Below are positions 1-5,152 of a stretch of DNA of 6,324 nucleotides, in pieces. Positions within the stretch are counted from its first letter, which is position 1. Each line of letters opens with the position of its first letter. The stretch comes from Candidatus Magasanikiibacteriota bacterium. GTDB lineage: Bacteria > Patescibacteriota > Patescibacteriia > Magasanikbacterales > UBA10003. Under the pieces are notes generated by a model. That model searched no databases, was not told where the DNA came from, and saw only the letters and a list, made by a program, of their open reading frames with translations. The stretch lies in NCBI GenBank assembly GCA_003514455.1, contig DOQH01000013.1, positions 45,593-51,916 of the forward strand, in the 5' to 3' direction. The position numbers and the translations under genes are program-made.

Positions 1-1
1 G

Positions 2-145
2 GATCATCTCACTTGGTTTGAATGCACTTGTCAGGCTTATCAATTCAAAAGGCGTTGTAGTCATATTGAATTATTAAAAGCCAAATTGGCGAAAAAATAT
101 GTCCGAGCCAATCATCAAAATTTCGCAGACTCAAAGGCTGTATGA
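2..145 (+). CDS. C-terminal end of a SWIM-type zinc-finger protein (partial)
   Basis: The frame starting at base 2 is open from the window edge to a TGA at 143-145, giving 47 residues of a protein whose start lies outside the window. It contains Cys8-Thr-Cys10, then Cys19-Ser-His21 followed by Ile and Leu, with aromatic and basic residues between. This matches the CxC...CxH pattern of SWIM zinc fingers, a small fold known to bind DNA or protein partners. The likely role is nucleic-acid or protein binding in the cytoplasm, but without the rest of the protein no specific function can be given. Its end overlaps the next gene by 47 bases, which is long for this window; the tail after about residue 33 has no recognisable content. 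A chance open frame is possible, but the spacing of the four metal ligands argues for a real gene. Confidence 0.55.
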   Translation, partial: DHLTWFECTCQAYQFKRRCSHIELLKAKLAKKYVRANHQNFADSKAV

Positions 146-398
146 GCTTTTGTCAGACGGAGAACCGCACCGAACAGACGAGATAGTCAATCGTATTTAC
201 GGTCCTGGATTGTCGCTTTCGCGCGTAGGCGCGCGCATCTGGGATATTAAAAAACGATTTGATGTGGAAGTTGAAGGATGGACGGATGAAAATAATCGGA
301 CGCTTTATTGGTATCAAATGCCAAGGCGACCACAGCGAATGGATTTTACAATCAGGCAGATTGATTTAACAAATGCTTTTCAAGCCGCTTTGTTATGA
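99..398 (+). CDS. Small winged-helix / helix-turn-helix protein
   Basis: A 99-residue protein with a helix-turn-helix pattern. Residues 11-19 (QRLYELLSD) form a first helix, then GEPHRTDEI enters the second, and LSLSRVGARIWDIKKR (39-54) looks like the recognition helix. A beta wing ending in TLYWYQM (68-74) follows. This resembles the short winged-helix proteins common in phages and uncultured bacteria, in which a 'G-ARI-DLR' helix is followed by a wing ending in YWY or YRL. The likely role is DNA binding, perhaps a local regulator; the target is unknown. The ATG at 99 is the only reasonable start and lacks a clear Shine-Dalgarno sequence, with only A-rich sequence just upstream. It overlaps the SWIM-type reading frame upstream by 47 bases. 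Its TGA overlaps the next start as ATGA, which suggests translational coupling. Confidence 0.7.
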   Translation: MSEPIIKISQTQRLYELLSDGEPHRTDEIVNRIYGPGLSLSRVGARIWDIKKRFDVEVEGWTDENNRTLYWYQMPRRPQRMDFTIRQIDLTNAFQAALL

Positions 399-820
399 AA
401 TATTTTTTGAAAATTTTATTTTTTTTGATGATGCTGGTGATTTTATATATTTTCGCTTCTTTGGCTTTGGCTGGGGATCGCGGAAAGCTACTTGTGCCGG
501 CGCCTCGGGTGGAAAGAGAAACTAACCGCCCGGGGTTGGCGCAAGAGGCGATAATTTCGCATTTTACGGCTTCCACAGATGAGACAGACGACACGCCTTG
601 TCTGACAGCCGATGGCACGGATATTTGCCCGGCCAAAGAAAATATCGCCGCGGCCAATTGGTTACCATTCGGAACTTTGATTGAAGTGGATGAAATTCAA
701 TATCGTATAGCGGATAGAATGGCAAGAAAAAATGGATATCCAAAAATTGATTTATTGGTCAGTTCTAAAAAAGAGGCATTTAAAAAAGGCAAAGAAACAA
801 AAATAATTATTCTTAAATAA
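395..820 (+). CDS. Exported 3D-domain (RlpA/YocH-like) cell-wall protein
   Basis: A 141-residue protein. Residues 1-26 look like a signal peptide or membrane anchor: MKYFLK, a long hydrophobic core, then ALA before Gly27. From about residue 54 it matches the 3D domain, a small double-psi beta-barrel found in cell-wall-active proteins. The visible blocks are TPC (67-69), TADGT (71-75), IAA with LPFGTLIEV (84-98), YRIADRM with Asp107 (103-109), KIDLL with Asp119 (117-121), and a final strand KIIIL. In related proteins the conserved aspartates are linked to peptidoglycan cleavage. The inferred role is wall remodelling or lysis outside the membrane; enzyme activity is not proven by sequence. Conserved cysteines at 69 and 78 could form a disulfide. 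The ATG at 395 lies inside the stop of the winged-helix gene (ATGA). The domain is complete to the C-terminus. Confidence 0.72.
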   Translation: MKYFLKILFFLMMLVILYIFASLALAGDRGKLLVPAPRVERETNRPGLAQEAIISHFTASTDETDDTPCLTADGTDICPAKENIAAANWLPFGTLIEVDEIQYRIADRMARKNGYPKIDLLVSSKKEAFKKGKETKIIILK

Positions 821-827
821 TAATTTT

Positions 828-1181
828 ATGCAGTTATTAAATCCGGTCGTCTTTTTTCGGCAAATGAAAACTTTGTTTTTCTATCATGAAATCTTAAAGA
901 AAAAACAAAGAATTTTAGATGAAATTCATTGTGATATTGGCTTTTTTGAGAATTGTAAAAATGCGACAAAAATTAATGCCGAAATTGAAAACTTGCGCGA
1001 AAAATTAAAAGAACAACAATCTAAAAATGAAAAAGAAAAGAATTACAAAATAATCACTGAATTATCATATAAAATAGCCGAGATGGAGAATGTCAAAAAG
1101 GGATATGAAAATTCTTTGAAAGTAGCCGAAGATATTAAACAATACATTAATCTCATTAAGACATGGATAAAAAAATTGTAA
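828..1181 (+). CDS. Hypothetical coiled-coil protein
   Basis: A 117-residue protein that I do not recognise. After a short hydrophobic and aromatic N-terminus (residues 1-20) nearly all of it is predicted by eye to be helical. It is rich in Lys, Glu, Asn and Ile, with heptad-like hydrophobic spacing from about residue 45 to 105 (for example INAEIENLREKLKEQQ), so a coiled coil is likely. There is no signal peptide, enzyme motif or metal site. It starts 7 bases after the stop of the 3D-domain gene, and its last 19 bases overlap the deacetylase start, so it appears to belong to the same transcript. The start at 828 has no Shine-Dalgarno sequence; a second in-frame ATG at 864 is possible. It could be a structural or scaffold protein, but that is a guess. 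Confidence 0.6.
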   Translation: MQLLNPVVFFRQMKTLFFYHEILKKKQRILDEIHCDIGFFENCKNATKINAEIENLREKLKEQQSKNEKEKNYKIITELSYKIAEMENVKKGYENSLKVAEDIKQYINLIKTWIKKL

Positions 1182-1780
1182 CAAGCTGGGATGATGGAAG
1201 TTTTTATGATTTGCGATTATCCGATTTGCTATTGAAATATAAAATTCCGGCCATTTTCTACATTCCGACTTTTTGGACACAAAGAGATTTAAGAGATGAA
1301 GATATTGTGGAATTAAAACAAAAAGGATTTGAAATTGGAGGACATACTGTCACTCATCCGATTGACATGAAAACGCTTACTTATGACCAACAGTTGCGGG
1401 AAATTGCAAAAAATAAAATTTGGTTGGAAGAATTGATAGGAGAACAGATTAAAAGTTTCGCTTATCCGCGCGGCCGGTATGATGAAACGACGATATTGGC
1501 AGTAAAAGAAGTCGGCTTTGAAAACGCGCGAACGACGGCAATTGGAAATTTTGTTTTGCCCGATGATCCATATCGGATCAGAACAACGGTGCATGTTTAT
1601 CCCGAAACGCCGAAATATAATAAACCTGATTGGTTGAAAGAAGCGTACAGATTATTCCAGTATGGTGATTATTTTCATCTGTGGGGTCATAGCTGGGAGA
1701 TAGAGAAATTTAAACTATGGGATCAATTAGAATCTTTTTTGAAACATATTTATGAGAATGTATATTCCCAATCTCAATAA
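1163..1780 (+). CDS. CE4-family polysaccharide deacetylase, no signal peptide
   Basis: A 205-residue NodB-type deacetylase. Family enzymes remove N- or O-acetyl groups from sugar polymers using a metal held by Asp-His-His. The motifs in order are SWDDG (8-12; Asp10 as probable base, Asp11 as metal ligand), GGHTVTHP (59-66; His61 and His65 as metal ligands), AYPRGRYD (100-107; the Arg/Pro loop), and a late HLWGHSWE (172-179) in the place of the usual catalytic His loop. The core is complete and near the length of a bare domain. There is no signal peptide or membrane segment, so it should act in the cytoplasm, which suits a lipid-linked or nucleotide-linked sugar rather than finished wall. It overlaps the coiled-coil gene by 19 bases and the next glycosyltransferase by 29, so it is probably translated with them. 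Substrate unknown. Confidence 0.87.
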   Translation: MDKKIVTSWDDGSFYDLRLSDLLLKYKIPAIFYIPTFWTQRDLRDEDIVELKQKGFEIGGHTVTHPIDMKTLTYDQQLREIAKNKIWLEELIGEQIKSFAYPRGRYDETTILAVKEVGFENARTTAIGNFVLPDDPYRIRTTVHVYPETPKYNKPDWLKEAYRLFQYGDYFHLWGHSWEIEKFKLWDQLESFLKHIYENVYSQSQ

Positions 1781-2621
1781 AAATGGACTTGGCGGCGGTT
1801 GGACTTTTTTGAATAATCTTTTGAAGGCGATTAAAACTGATGTGCAAATAGCTCATTCGGTTGAAGATTGCGATATCATGTTTATTTGCGGCCCGACAAT
1901 GGTTGGGAGAGACGAGGTTGAATTAGCCAATAAATTGGGCAAAAAAATTATCTTCCGGGTCGATAATATTCCGGAGGATTATCGCAATCGCGGCACGGCT
2001 ATCAGCAGATTAAAAGATTATTCAAAAATGGCTGATGTGGTAGTTTATCAAAGCGAATGGGCGCGGAATTATGTTAAGACATTAACCTGCGTTGATGGCG
2101 CGGTGATTTTTAATGGCGTGGATCGCGATATTTTTAATAAAGATAATAGGACTGACAATTACAAACAATATCTTTATGTGCGGAGTTCTACCAATGAAAA
2201 TAAACGCTGGCAAGAAGCAAAATTCTTTTTCCGAGAATATTGGATGACTGCTGATAATCATGAATTGGAATTGATAGTCGTTGGCAATTTTAGCGATTAT
2301 GTGAAACTTTATGGCGATGATTTTATCAATCGCTATAAACTTGGAGCTTTTGATGAGCCAATCAAATATTTAGGCCAAATTAATGATCCGCGCAGGATGG
2401 CGGAAATTTACAAGACCAGTGCTGTTTTGATTGCGCCATATTACAATGACGCTTGCTCAAATACGATTCTTGAAGCGCGCGCATGCGGGTGTGAAATTGA
2501 TTTGTGTTTATCCGGTAATTCTGGCGGCACGCCGGAGATTTTAGCATTATCAGATGAATTGATAGGCATTGATAGAATGGGCAAAGAATATTTAGGACTT
2601 TTTAATTTAGTGATGCAATAA
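1752..2621 (+). CDS. GT4-like (GT-B fold) glycosyltransferase
   Basis: A 289-residue protein with features of retaining GT-B glycosyltransferases, which move a sugar from a nucleotide donor to a glycan or lipid acceptor at the cytoplasmic membrane face. The N-terminal part has a glycine loop, NGLGGGWTF (11-19), and a late YQSEWARNYV block (99-108) leading to VIFNGVD (118-124). The C-terminal donor-binding part starts near YVRSS (142-146) with Lys151-Arg152. It continues through YLGQI (206-210) to DACSNTILEARACG (233-246), which is the EX7E-type region. There Glu241 is kept but the first acidic position is Asp233. It is shorter than many GT4 enzymes (about 350-400 residues), and the C-terminal helices after PEIL are reduced. 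An alternative ATG lies at 1758; the start at 1752 is kept because it is the upstream ATG, though neither has a Shine-Dalgarno sequence. It overlaps the deacetylase. Confidence 0.83.
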   Translation: MRMYIPNLNKNGLGGGWTFLNNLLKAIKTDVQIAHSVEDCDIMFICGPTMVGRDEVELANKLGKKIIFRVDNIPEDYRNRGTAISRLKDYSKMADVVVYQSEWARNYVKTLTCVDGAVIFNGVDRDIFNKDNRTDNYKQYLYVRSSTNENKRWQEAKFFFREYWMTADNHELELIVVGNFSDYVKLYGDDFINRYKLGAFDEPIKYLGQINDPRRMAEIYKTSAVLIAPYYNDACSNTILEARACGCEIDLCLSGNSGGTPEILALSDELIGIDRMGKEYLGLFNLVMQ

Positions 2622-2631
2622 TCATTAGTTC

Positions 2632-2762
2632 TTTTTAATCAGTGGAGTGGCGAAAGTATAGACGCTGGGTGCAGGATACACGATATCAAGTCGCGGCGAC
2701 TTATCCTGCCGAGCAGAGCCGAAGCGTGCAAGCTGAGATGCCTTGCCTCCACTGATTAAAGA
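2632..2762 (+). ncRNA. Structured intergenic RNA candidate with tRNA-like ends
   Basis: A folded segment fills the gap between the glycosyltransferase and the first methyltransferase. A perfect 14-bp helix pairs 2634-2647 with 2747-2760. Inside it, 2662-2666 pairs with 2723-2727, 2671-2678 with 2702-2709 (8 bp), 2689-2693 with 2697-2701 (hairpin, CGG loop), and 2728-2732 with 2742-2746. The last arm abuts both the closing helix and the second helix, giving a tight three-way junction. By hand count 64 of 113 bases in 2641-2753 are G or C, against 8 of 40 just before. The ends recall tRNA-Leu: acceptor 2641-2647/2747-2753, TG linker, GCG/CGC D-stem (2650-2652/2663-2665) and a T-arm position. 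However, there is no U33, no TTC in the T-loop and no CCA. The strand is inferred from its neighbours. It could be a free RNA, a leader of the next gene, or a decayed tRNA. Confidence 0.6.
2634..2760. repeat. Perfect 14-bp inverted repeat closing the RNA element
   Basis: The sequence TTTAATCAGTGGAG at 2634-2647 is exactly complementary to CTCCACTGATTAAA at 2747-2760. Outside it a T/G wobble and one T/A pair extend the match slightly (2632-2633 with 2761-2762). No target-site duplication is seen next to the arms, and no T-run follows the right arm on either strand. It therefore reads as an RNA helix rather than a transposon end or a Rho-independent terminator. Confidence 0.85.
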
Positions 2763-2778
2763 AAATTAATATCTTAAT

Positions 2779-3369
2779 ATGTCATCAGTCGCGCGTCAAC
2801 AATTAGAAAAATGGCTCAAAACATTGGATATCAAAGCAGATAAAGTGATTGATATTGGCGGCAGTCAATTGCCGATTAAAGACCGTACAAAGAGCTGGAA
2901 TGTCAAAGAATATCTGATTTTGGATTTGACACAACCTCATGAATGCAAACAAACTCCTGACTTTGTATGTGATTTAAATTTTGATTATACAAACTGTTTG
3001 AATGAACATAACGCCGATATGGCTTTTTGTTTGGAAGTGATGGAATATATTTTTAATCCGGTGCAAGCATTGAAAAACATTAATTGTGTTTTAAAAAATG
3101 CCGGAATTTTGTATATTTCCTTTCCTTTTATTTATCCGATTCATCCACCGCACGGCAAGGATTATTTGCGTTATACAATCCACGGCGCGACAAAATTGCT
3201 GGATGAAACCGGATTTTCAATTGAACATGTGACGCACCGCCGACCGGAACATGATGGAAATTTAGCCGATTTTTGGTTCAAAGAAAAATTTAAATTTGAC
3301 CGCGCTGAAGATTTGCACGAATTATTGACAGATACCGGCTGGTTTTTTAAAGCTAAAAAAATTAAATAA
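2779..3369 (+). CDS. Class I SAM-dependent methyltransferase
   Basis: A 196-residue protein with a Rossmann-type methyltransferase core. Motif I is KVIDIGGSQLP (22-32), where the second glycine of the usual GxGxG is replaced by a GGS turn. An acidic strand end at LILDL (46-50, Asp49) would hold the SAM ribose. DMAFCLEVMEYI (80-91) is the motif IV region, followed by VLKNAGILYISFPF (104-117). The block HPPHGKDYLRYT (122-133) matches the conserved 'H-...D..R.T' segment after strand 5 in methyltransferases found in polysaccharide clusters. The acceptor is probably a sugar hydroxyl or carboxyl, inferred only from the neighbours. The gene begins 18 bases after the closing helix of the RNA element, so the element may sit in its 5' leader. 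There is no Shine-Dalgarno sequence before the ATG. Confidence 0.8.
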   Translation: MSSVARQQLEKWLKTLDIKADKVIDIGGSQLPIKDRTKSWNVKEYLILDLTQPHECKQTPDFVCDLNFDYTNCLNEHNADMAFCLEVMEYIFNPVQALKNINCVLKNAGILYISFPFIYPIHPPHGKDYLRYTIHGATKLLDETGFSIEHVTHRRPEHDGNLADFWFKEKFKFDRAEDLHELLTDTGWFFKAKKIK

Positions 3370-3385
3370 AGGCCATTTTAAGGTC

Positions 3386-3391
3386 TATAAT
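3386..3391 (+). promoter_or_regulatory. Possible -10 box just before an ATG
   Basis: A perfect TATAAT lies 9 bases before the ATG at 3401. If it works as a -10 box, transcription would start within a few bases of that ATG, giving a leaderless or nearly leaderless mRNA. No -35 hexamer is found at the right distance; a TTGACA at 3325-3330 is far too distant. In AT-rich DNA such a hexamer can arise by chance. A weak 5-bp hairpin (3370-3374 with 3382-3386) overlaps it. Confidence 0.2.
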
Positions 3392-3400
3392 TTATTGTTT

Positions 3401-3826
3401 ATGAAAACAATCGATTTAAAGGGTGTCAAATATCCTTCCTATTTTGTGAAAAATTTGGAGGAAAGTTACAAGGAAAATATTAAACGATTAAAAGTGCAGG
3501 GGATGGATGACAAAAAGATTGAAAGTGTTTTAGACAAGCCGGATTTTAATCCGATAAAAATTGGTTTTTCCAATCTGTTGGGAATACTCAATATCACATC
3601 ACAGGCAAAAGTCAAAACTTGGGAACAGCGCAAGATGTATTCCAAAATAGTTGAAAAACTTTATGATGTTGAAGAAAAAGATGGCGTGCTGGAAATATCA
3701 GATGAACAATTTGATTTTTTATTTGGCATTTTGACAGGCGAAATTGAAAATGCCGGCACGGCCGCCACCTATATTGCGGAAGAATTTGAAAGAGTTAAAT
3801 TAGAAGACAAAAAAGAAAATAAATAA
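3401..3826 (+). CDS. Hypothetical protein, 141 residues
   Basis: I do not recognise this protein. It is probably cytosolic, with no signal peptide, membrane segment or cysteine-based metal site. It is mixed and charged, with a Lys/Glu-rich tail (last 12 residues). Several helices are visible by eye: an N-terminal one after PSYF, and one at WEQRKMYSKIVEKLYDV (around residues 74-90). An ISDEQFDFLFGIL segment (around 97-109) looks like a small acidic helix. I chose the ATG at 3401; the frame also offers a TTG at 3395, two codons earlier, which is less likely. It sits between a methyltransferase and the sugar dehydrogenase. Its gene-like composition and clean fit (2 bases before the next start) support it as real. 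A small virion or assembly protein is one possibility, but nothing in the sequence proves it. Confidence 0.65.
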   Translation: MKTIDLKGVKYPSYFVKNLEESYKENIKRLKVQGMDDKKIESVLDKPDFNPIKIGFSNLLGILNITSQAKVKTWEQRKMYSKIVEKLYDVEEKDGVLEISDEQFDFLFGILTGEIENAGTAATYIAEEFERVKLEDKKENK

Positions 3827-3828
3827 TT

Positions 3829-4662
3829 ATGAAAAAGAAAATTGCGATCATTGGATTCGGATATGTAGGTAAGGCCGCTTATAACATGGTCAAAGACCAT
3901 TATGAAACGATTATATTTGATCCTTATCCGGCGAGTATAGGAGAATTACCTATTGTGCAGATATGGCCAGAAAATAATTTTGCGGATTGTGAATTGGCAA
4001 TAATTTGCGTGCCTACATCGATGGATGAACAGACAAAAAAATGCGATACGAGCATTGTTGAGGGATCTGTTAAAAAATTGGAAGCAAAATTGATTCTTAT
4101 TAAATCTACCGTCACGCCCGGTACAGTGGATAAATTGAAAAAAGAAACTGCCAAGCGCATTATTTTTAGTCCTGAATATATTGGCGAGAGTACTTATGAG
4201 CATCCATATGATTTTCAGACCAATATGGCCAAAACGCCGTTTTTGATTCTCGGCGGCGATAAGCAAGATACTTCTGCGGTTTTGGATTTATTGGTGCCGA
4301 TTTTGGGACCGAAGAAAACATATTATCAAGTAAGCGCCAAAGAAGCAGAAGTGATCAAGTACATGGAAAATTCTTATTTTGGCGTCAAAATCATCTTTGC
4401 TAATGAAATGAGTCGGATTTGTAAGGCATTAGGAGTGGATTATTATGAGGTGCGCACTGGATGGGCATTAGATCCGCGCGTGGACGCGATGCACACGATG
4501 GTCTTTCCTGATAAACCCGGATTTGGCGGCAAATGTTTGCCGAAAGATTTAAACGCACTGGTGGAAGCTAGCAAAGAAGCGGGATATACGCCAAAATTTT
4601 TGATTCAAATGCTGGCGTCCAATGATGAATTTAGAGGCGAAGCGAAAGGTGAAAAAATATGA
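3829..4662 (+). CDS. Short UDP-glucose/GDP-mannose dehydrogenase-family enzyme
   Basis: A 277-residue member of the family that oxidises a nucleotide sugar twice at C6, using NAD, to make a uronic acid donor. The NAD-binding domain shows IIGFGYVG (7-14), Asp31 at the end of the second strand, CVPTSMD (60-66), and KSTVTPGTVD (92-101). The middle domain has FSPEYIGES (113-121), EVIKYMENS (174-182, with Lys177 and Asn181), FANEMSRIC (190-198), and GFGGKCLPKDLNAL (231-244) with the catalytic Cys236. The catalytic parts are therefore intact. The protein ends soon after, where full-length enzymes (about 390-450 residues) continue into a C-terminal nucleotide-sugar-binding domain. No frameshift is seen: the gene closes with an ATGA overlap onto a methyltransferase. 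Substrate recognition may be altered, or a partner protein may supply it. The exact sugar is unknown. Confidence 0.85.
   Translation: MKKKIAIIGFGYVGKAAYNMVKDHYETIIFDPYPASIGELPIVQIWPENNFADCELAIICVPTSMDEQTKKCDTSIVEGSVKKLEAKLILIKSTVTPGTVDKLKKETAKRIIFSPEYIGESTYEHPYDFQTNMAKTPFLILGGDKQDTSAVLDLLVPILGPKKTYYQVSAKEAEVIKYMENSYFGVKIIFANEMSRICKALGVDYYEVRTGWALDPRVDAMHTMVFPDKPGFGGKCLPKDLNALVEASKEAGYTPKFLIQMLASNDEFRGEAKGEKI
4646..4651 (+). promoter_or_regulatory. Clear ribosome binding site (AAGGTG)
   Basis: AAGGTG ends 7 bases before the ATG at 4659 and lies inside the end of the dehydrogenase gene. It is the best Shine-Dalgarno match in the window and supports that start, together with the ATGA overlap. 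Most other genes here have only A/T-rich sequence upstream of the start codon. Confidence 0.6.
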
Positions 4663-5150
4663 ATTGCGGAGAATTAAAATTGGATATTGGTTGCGGTCGC
4701 GTTAAAAAAGAAGGATACATTGGCATTGATATTTCGCAATATATTGATGGTAAGGGAAATCCCAAAGTGGACATCGTGCGCGATATTGAAAAACAAGGAT
4801 TGCCATTTTGCGATAACAGTGCCGTGCATATTATAGCCAACAGCGTTTTGGAGCATATTGATGATTTGGAAGTGGTCTTGAATGAATGCTGGCGAGTGCT
4901 TAAGCCGGCCGGCATACTCGAGGGTTCTGTGCCGATGGCTGGATCTGATGGCGCGTGGCGCGATCCTACTCACCGACGATTTTTCACCGAAAGCACATTT
5001 GAATATTTTACCGGCGTGAATTTGGCTAAGGCCGAATTACCATTGCATCCGCGATACGCTCGATATGGATTTTTTCCTTGGAATAAAATTGAGATTGTGA
5101 GGCCAAATAACAATGGCAGTATTTATTTTAAGATGAGTCCGCGCAAATAA
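4659..5150 (+). CDS. Class I SAM-dependent methyltransferase (type 11-like)
   Basis: A 163-residue protein with a compact methyltransferase core. KLDIGCGRVKKEGYIGIDI (7-25) carries motif I (DIGCG) and the acidic second-strand end (Asp24). VDIVRDIEKQGLPF (37-50) follows, then IIANSVLEHIDD (58-69) as motif IV with its helix, and ECWRVLKPAGILEGSVP (76-92). WRDPTHRRFFTESTFEYFT (100-118) is a block typical of small methyltransferases that sit in glycan clusters and is a likely substrate-side element. The N-terminus is very short: the SAM motif starts at residue 7, so the enzyme lacks an N-terminal cap. The start is set by a clear Shine-Dalgarno sequence (4646-4651) and the ATGA overlap with the dehydrogenase, which implies coupled translation. 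It likely methylates a sugar or uronic acid made by this cluster; this is inferred from position, not from a diagnostic residue. Confidence 0.82.
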   Translation: MNCGELKLDIGCGRVKKEGYIGIDISQYIDGKGNPKVDIVRDIEKQGLPFCDNSAVHIIANSVLEHIDDLEVVLNECWRVLKPAGILEGSVPMAGSDGAWRDPTHRRFFTESTFEYFTGVNLAKAELPLHPRYARYGFFPWNKIEIVRPNNNGSIYFKMSPRK

Positions 5151-5152
5151 TT

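Noticed and set aside
352..657. Open frames on the minus strand (352-657, 1313-1594, 3924-4266, 4631-4973 and others)
   Set aside because: They lie opposite well-supported genes, show no recognisable domains and have composition expected of antisense shadows.
2733..2741. CTGAGATG, as in TPP riboswitches
   Set aside because: Only this short block matches. The other conserved TPP blocks and the five-helix layout are missing, and the downstream gene is not for thiamine.
2649..2742. Hammerhead-like core (GGC-GAAA and CTGAGAT-GCC)
   Set aside because: The CUGANGA box is one base short and no stem I or III with a cleavage site could be drawn.
2632..2762. Rho-independent terminator or MITE
   Set aside because: No T-run follows the hairpin on either strand, the loop is over 90 bases and itself structured, and there is no target-site duplication.
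3325..3330. TTGACA as -35 box for the TATAAT at 3386
   Set aside because: The spacing is 55 bases, far from the usual 16-18.
3370..3386. Small hairpin between methyltransferase and hypothetical gene as terminator
   Set aside because: Only 5 bp with one G-T pair and no clean T-run.
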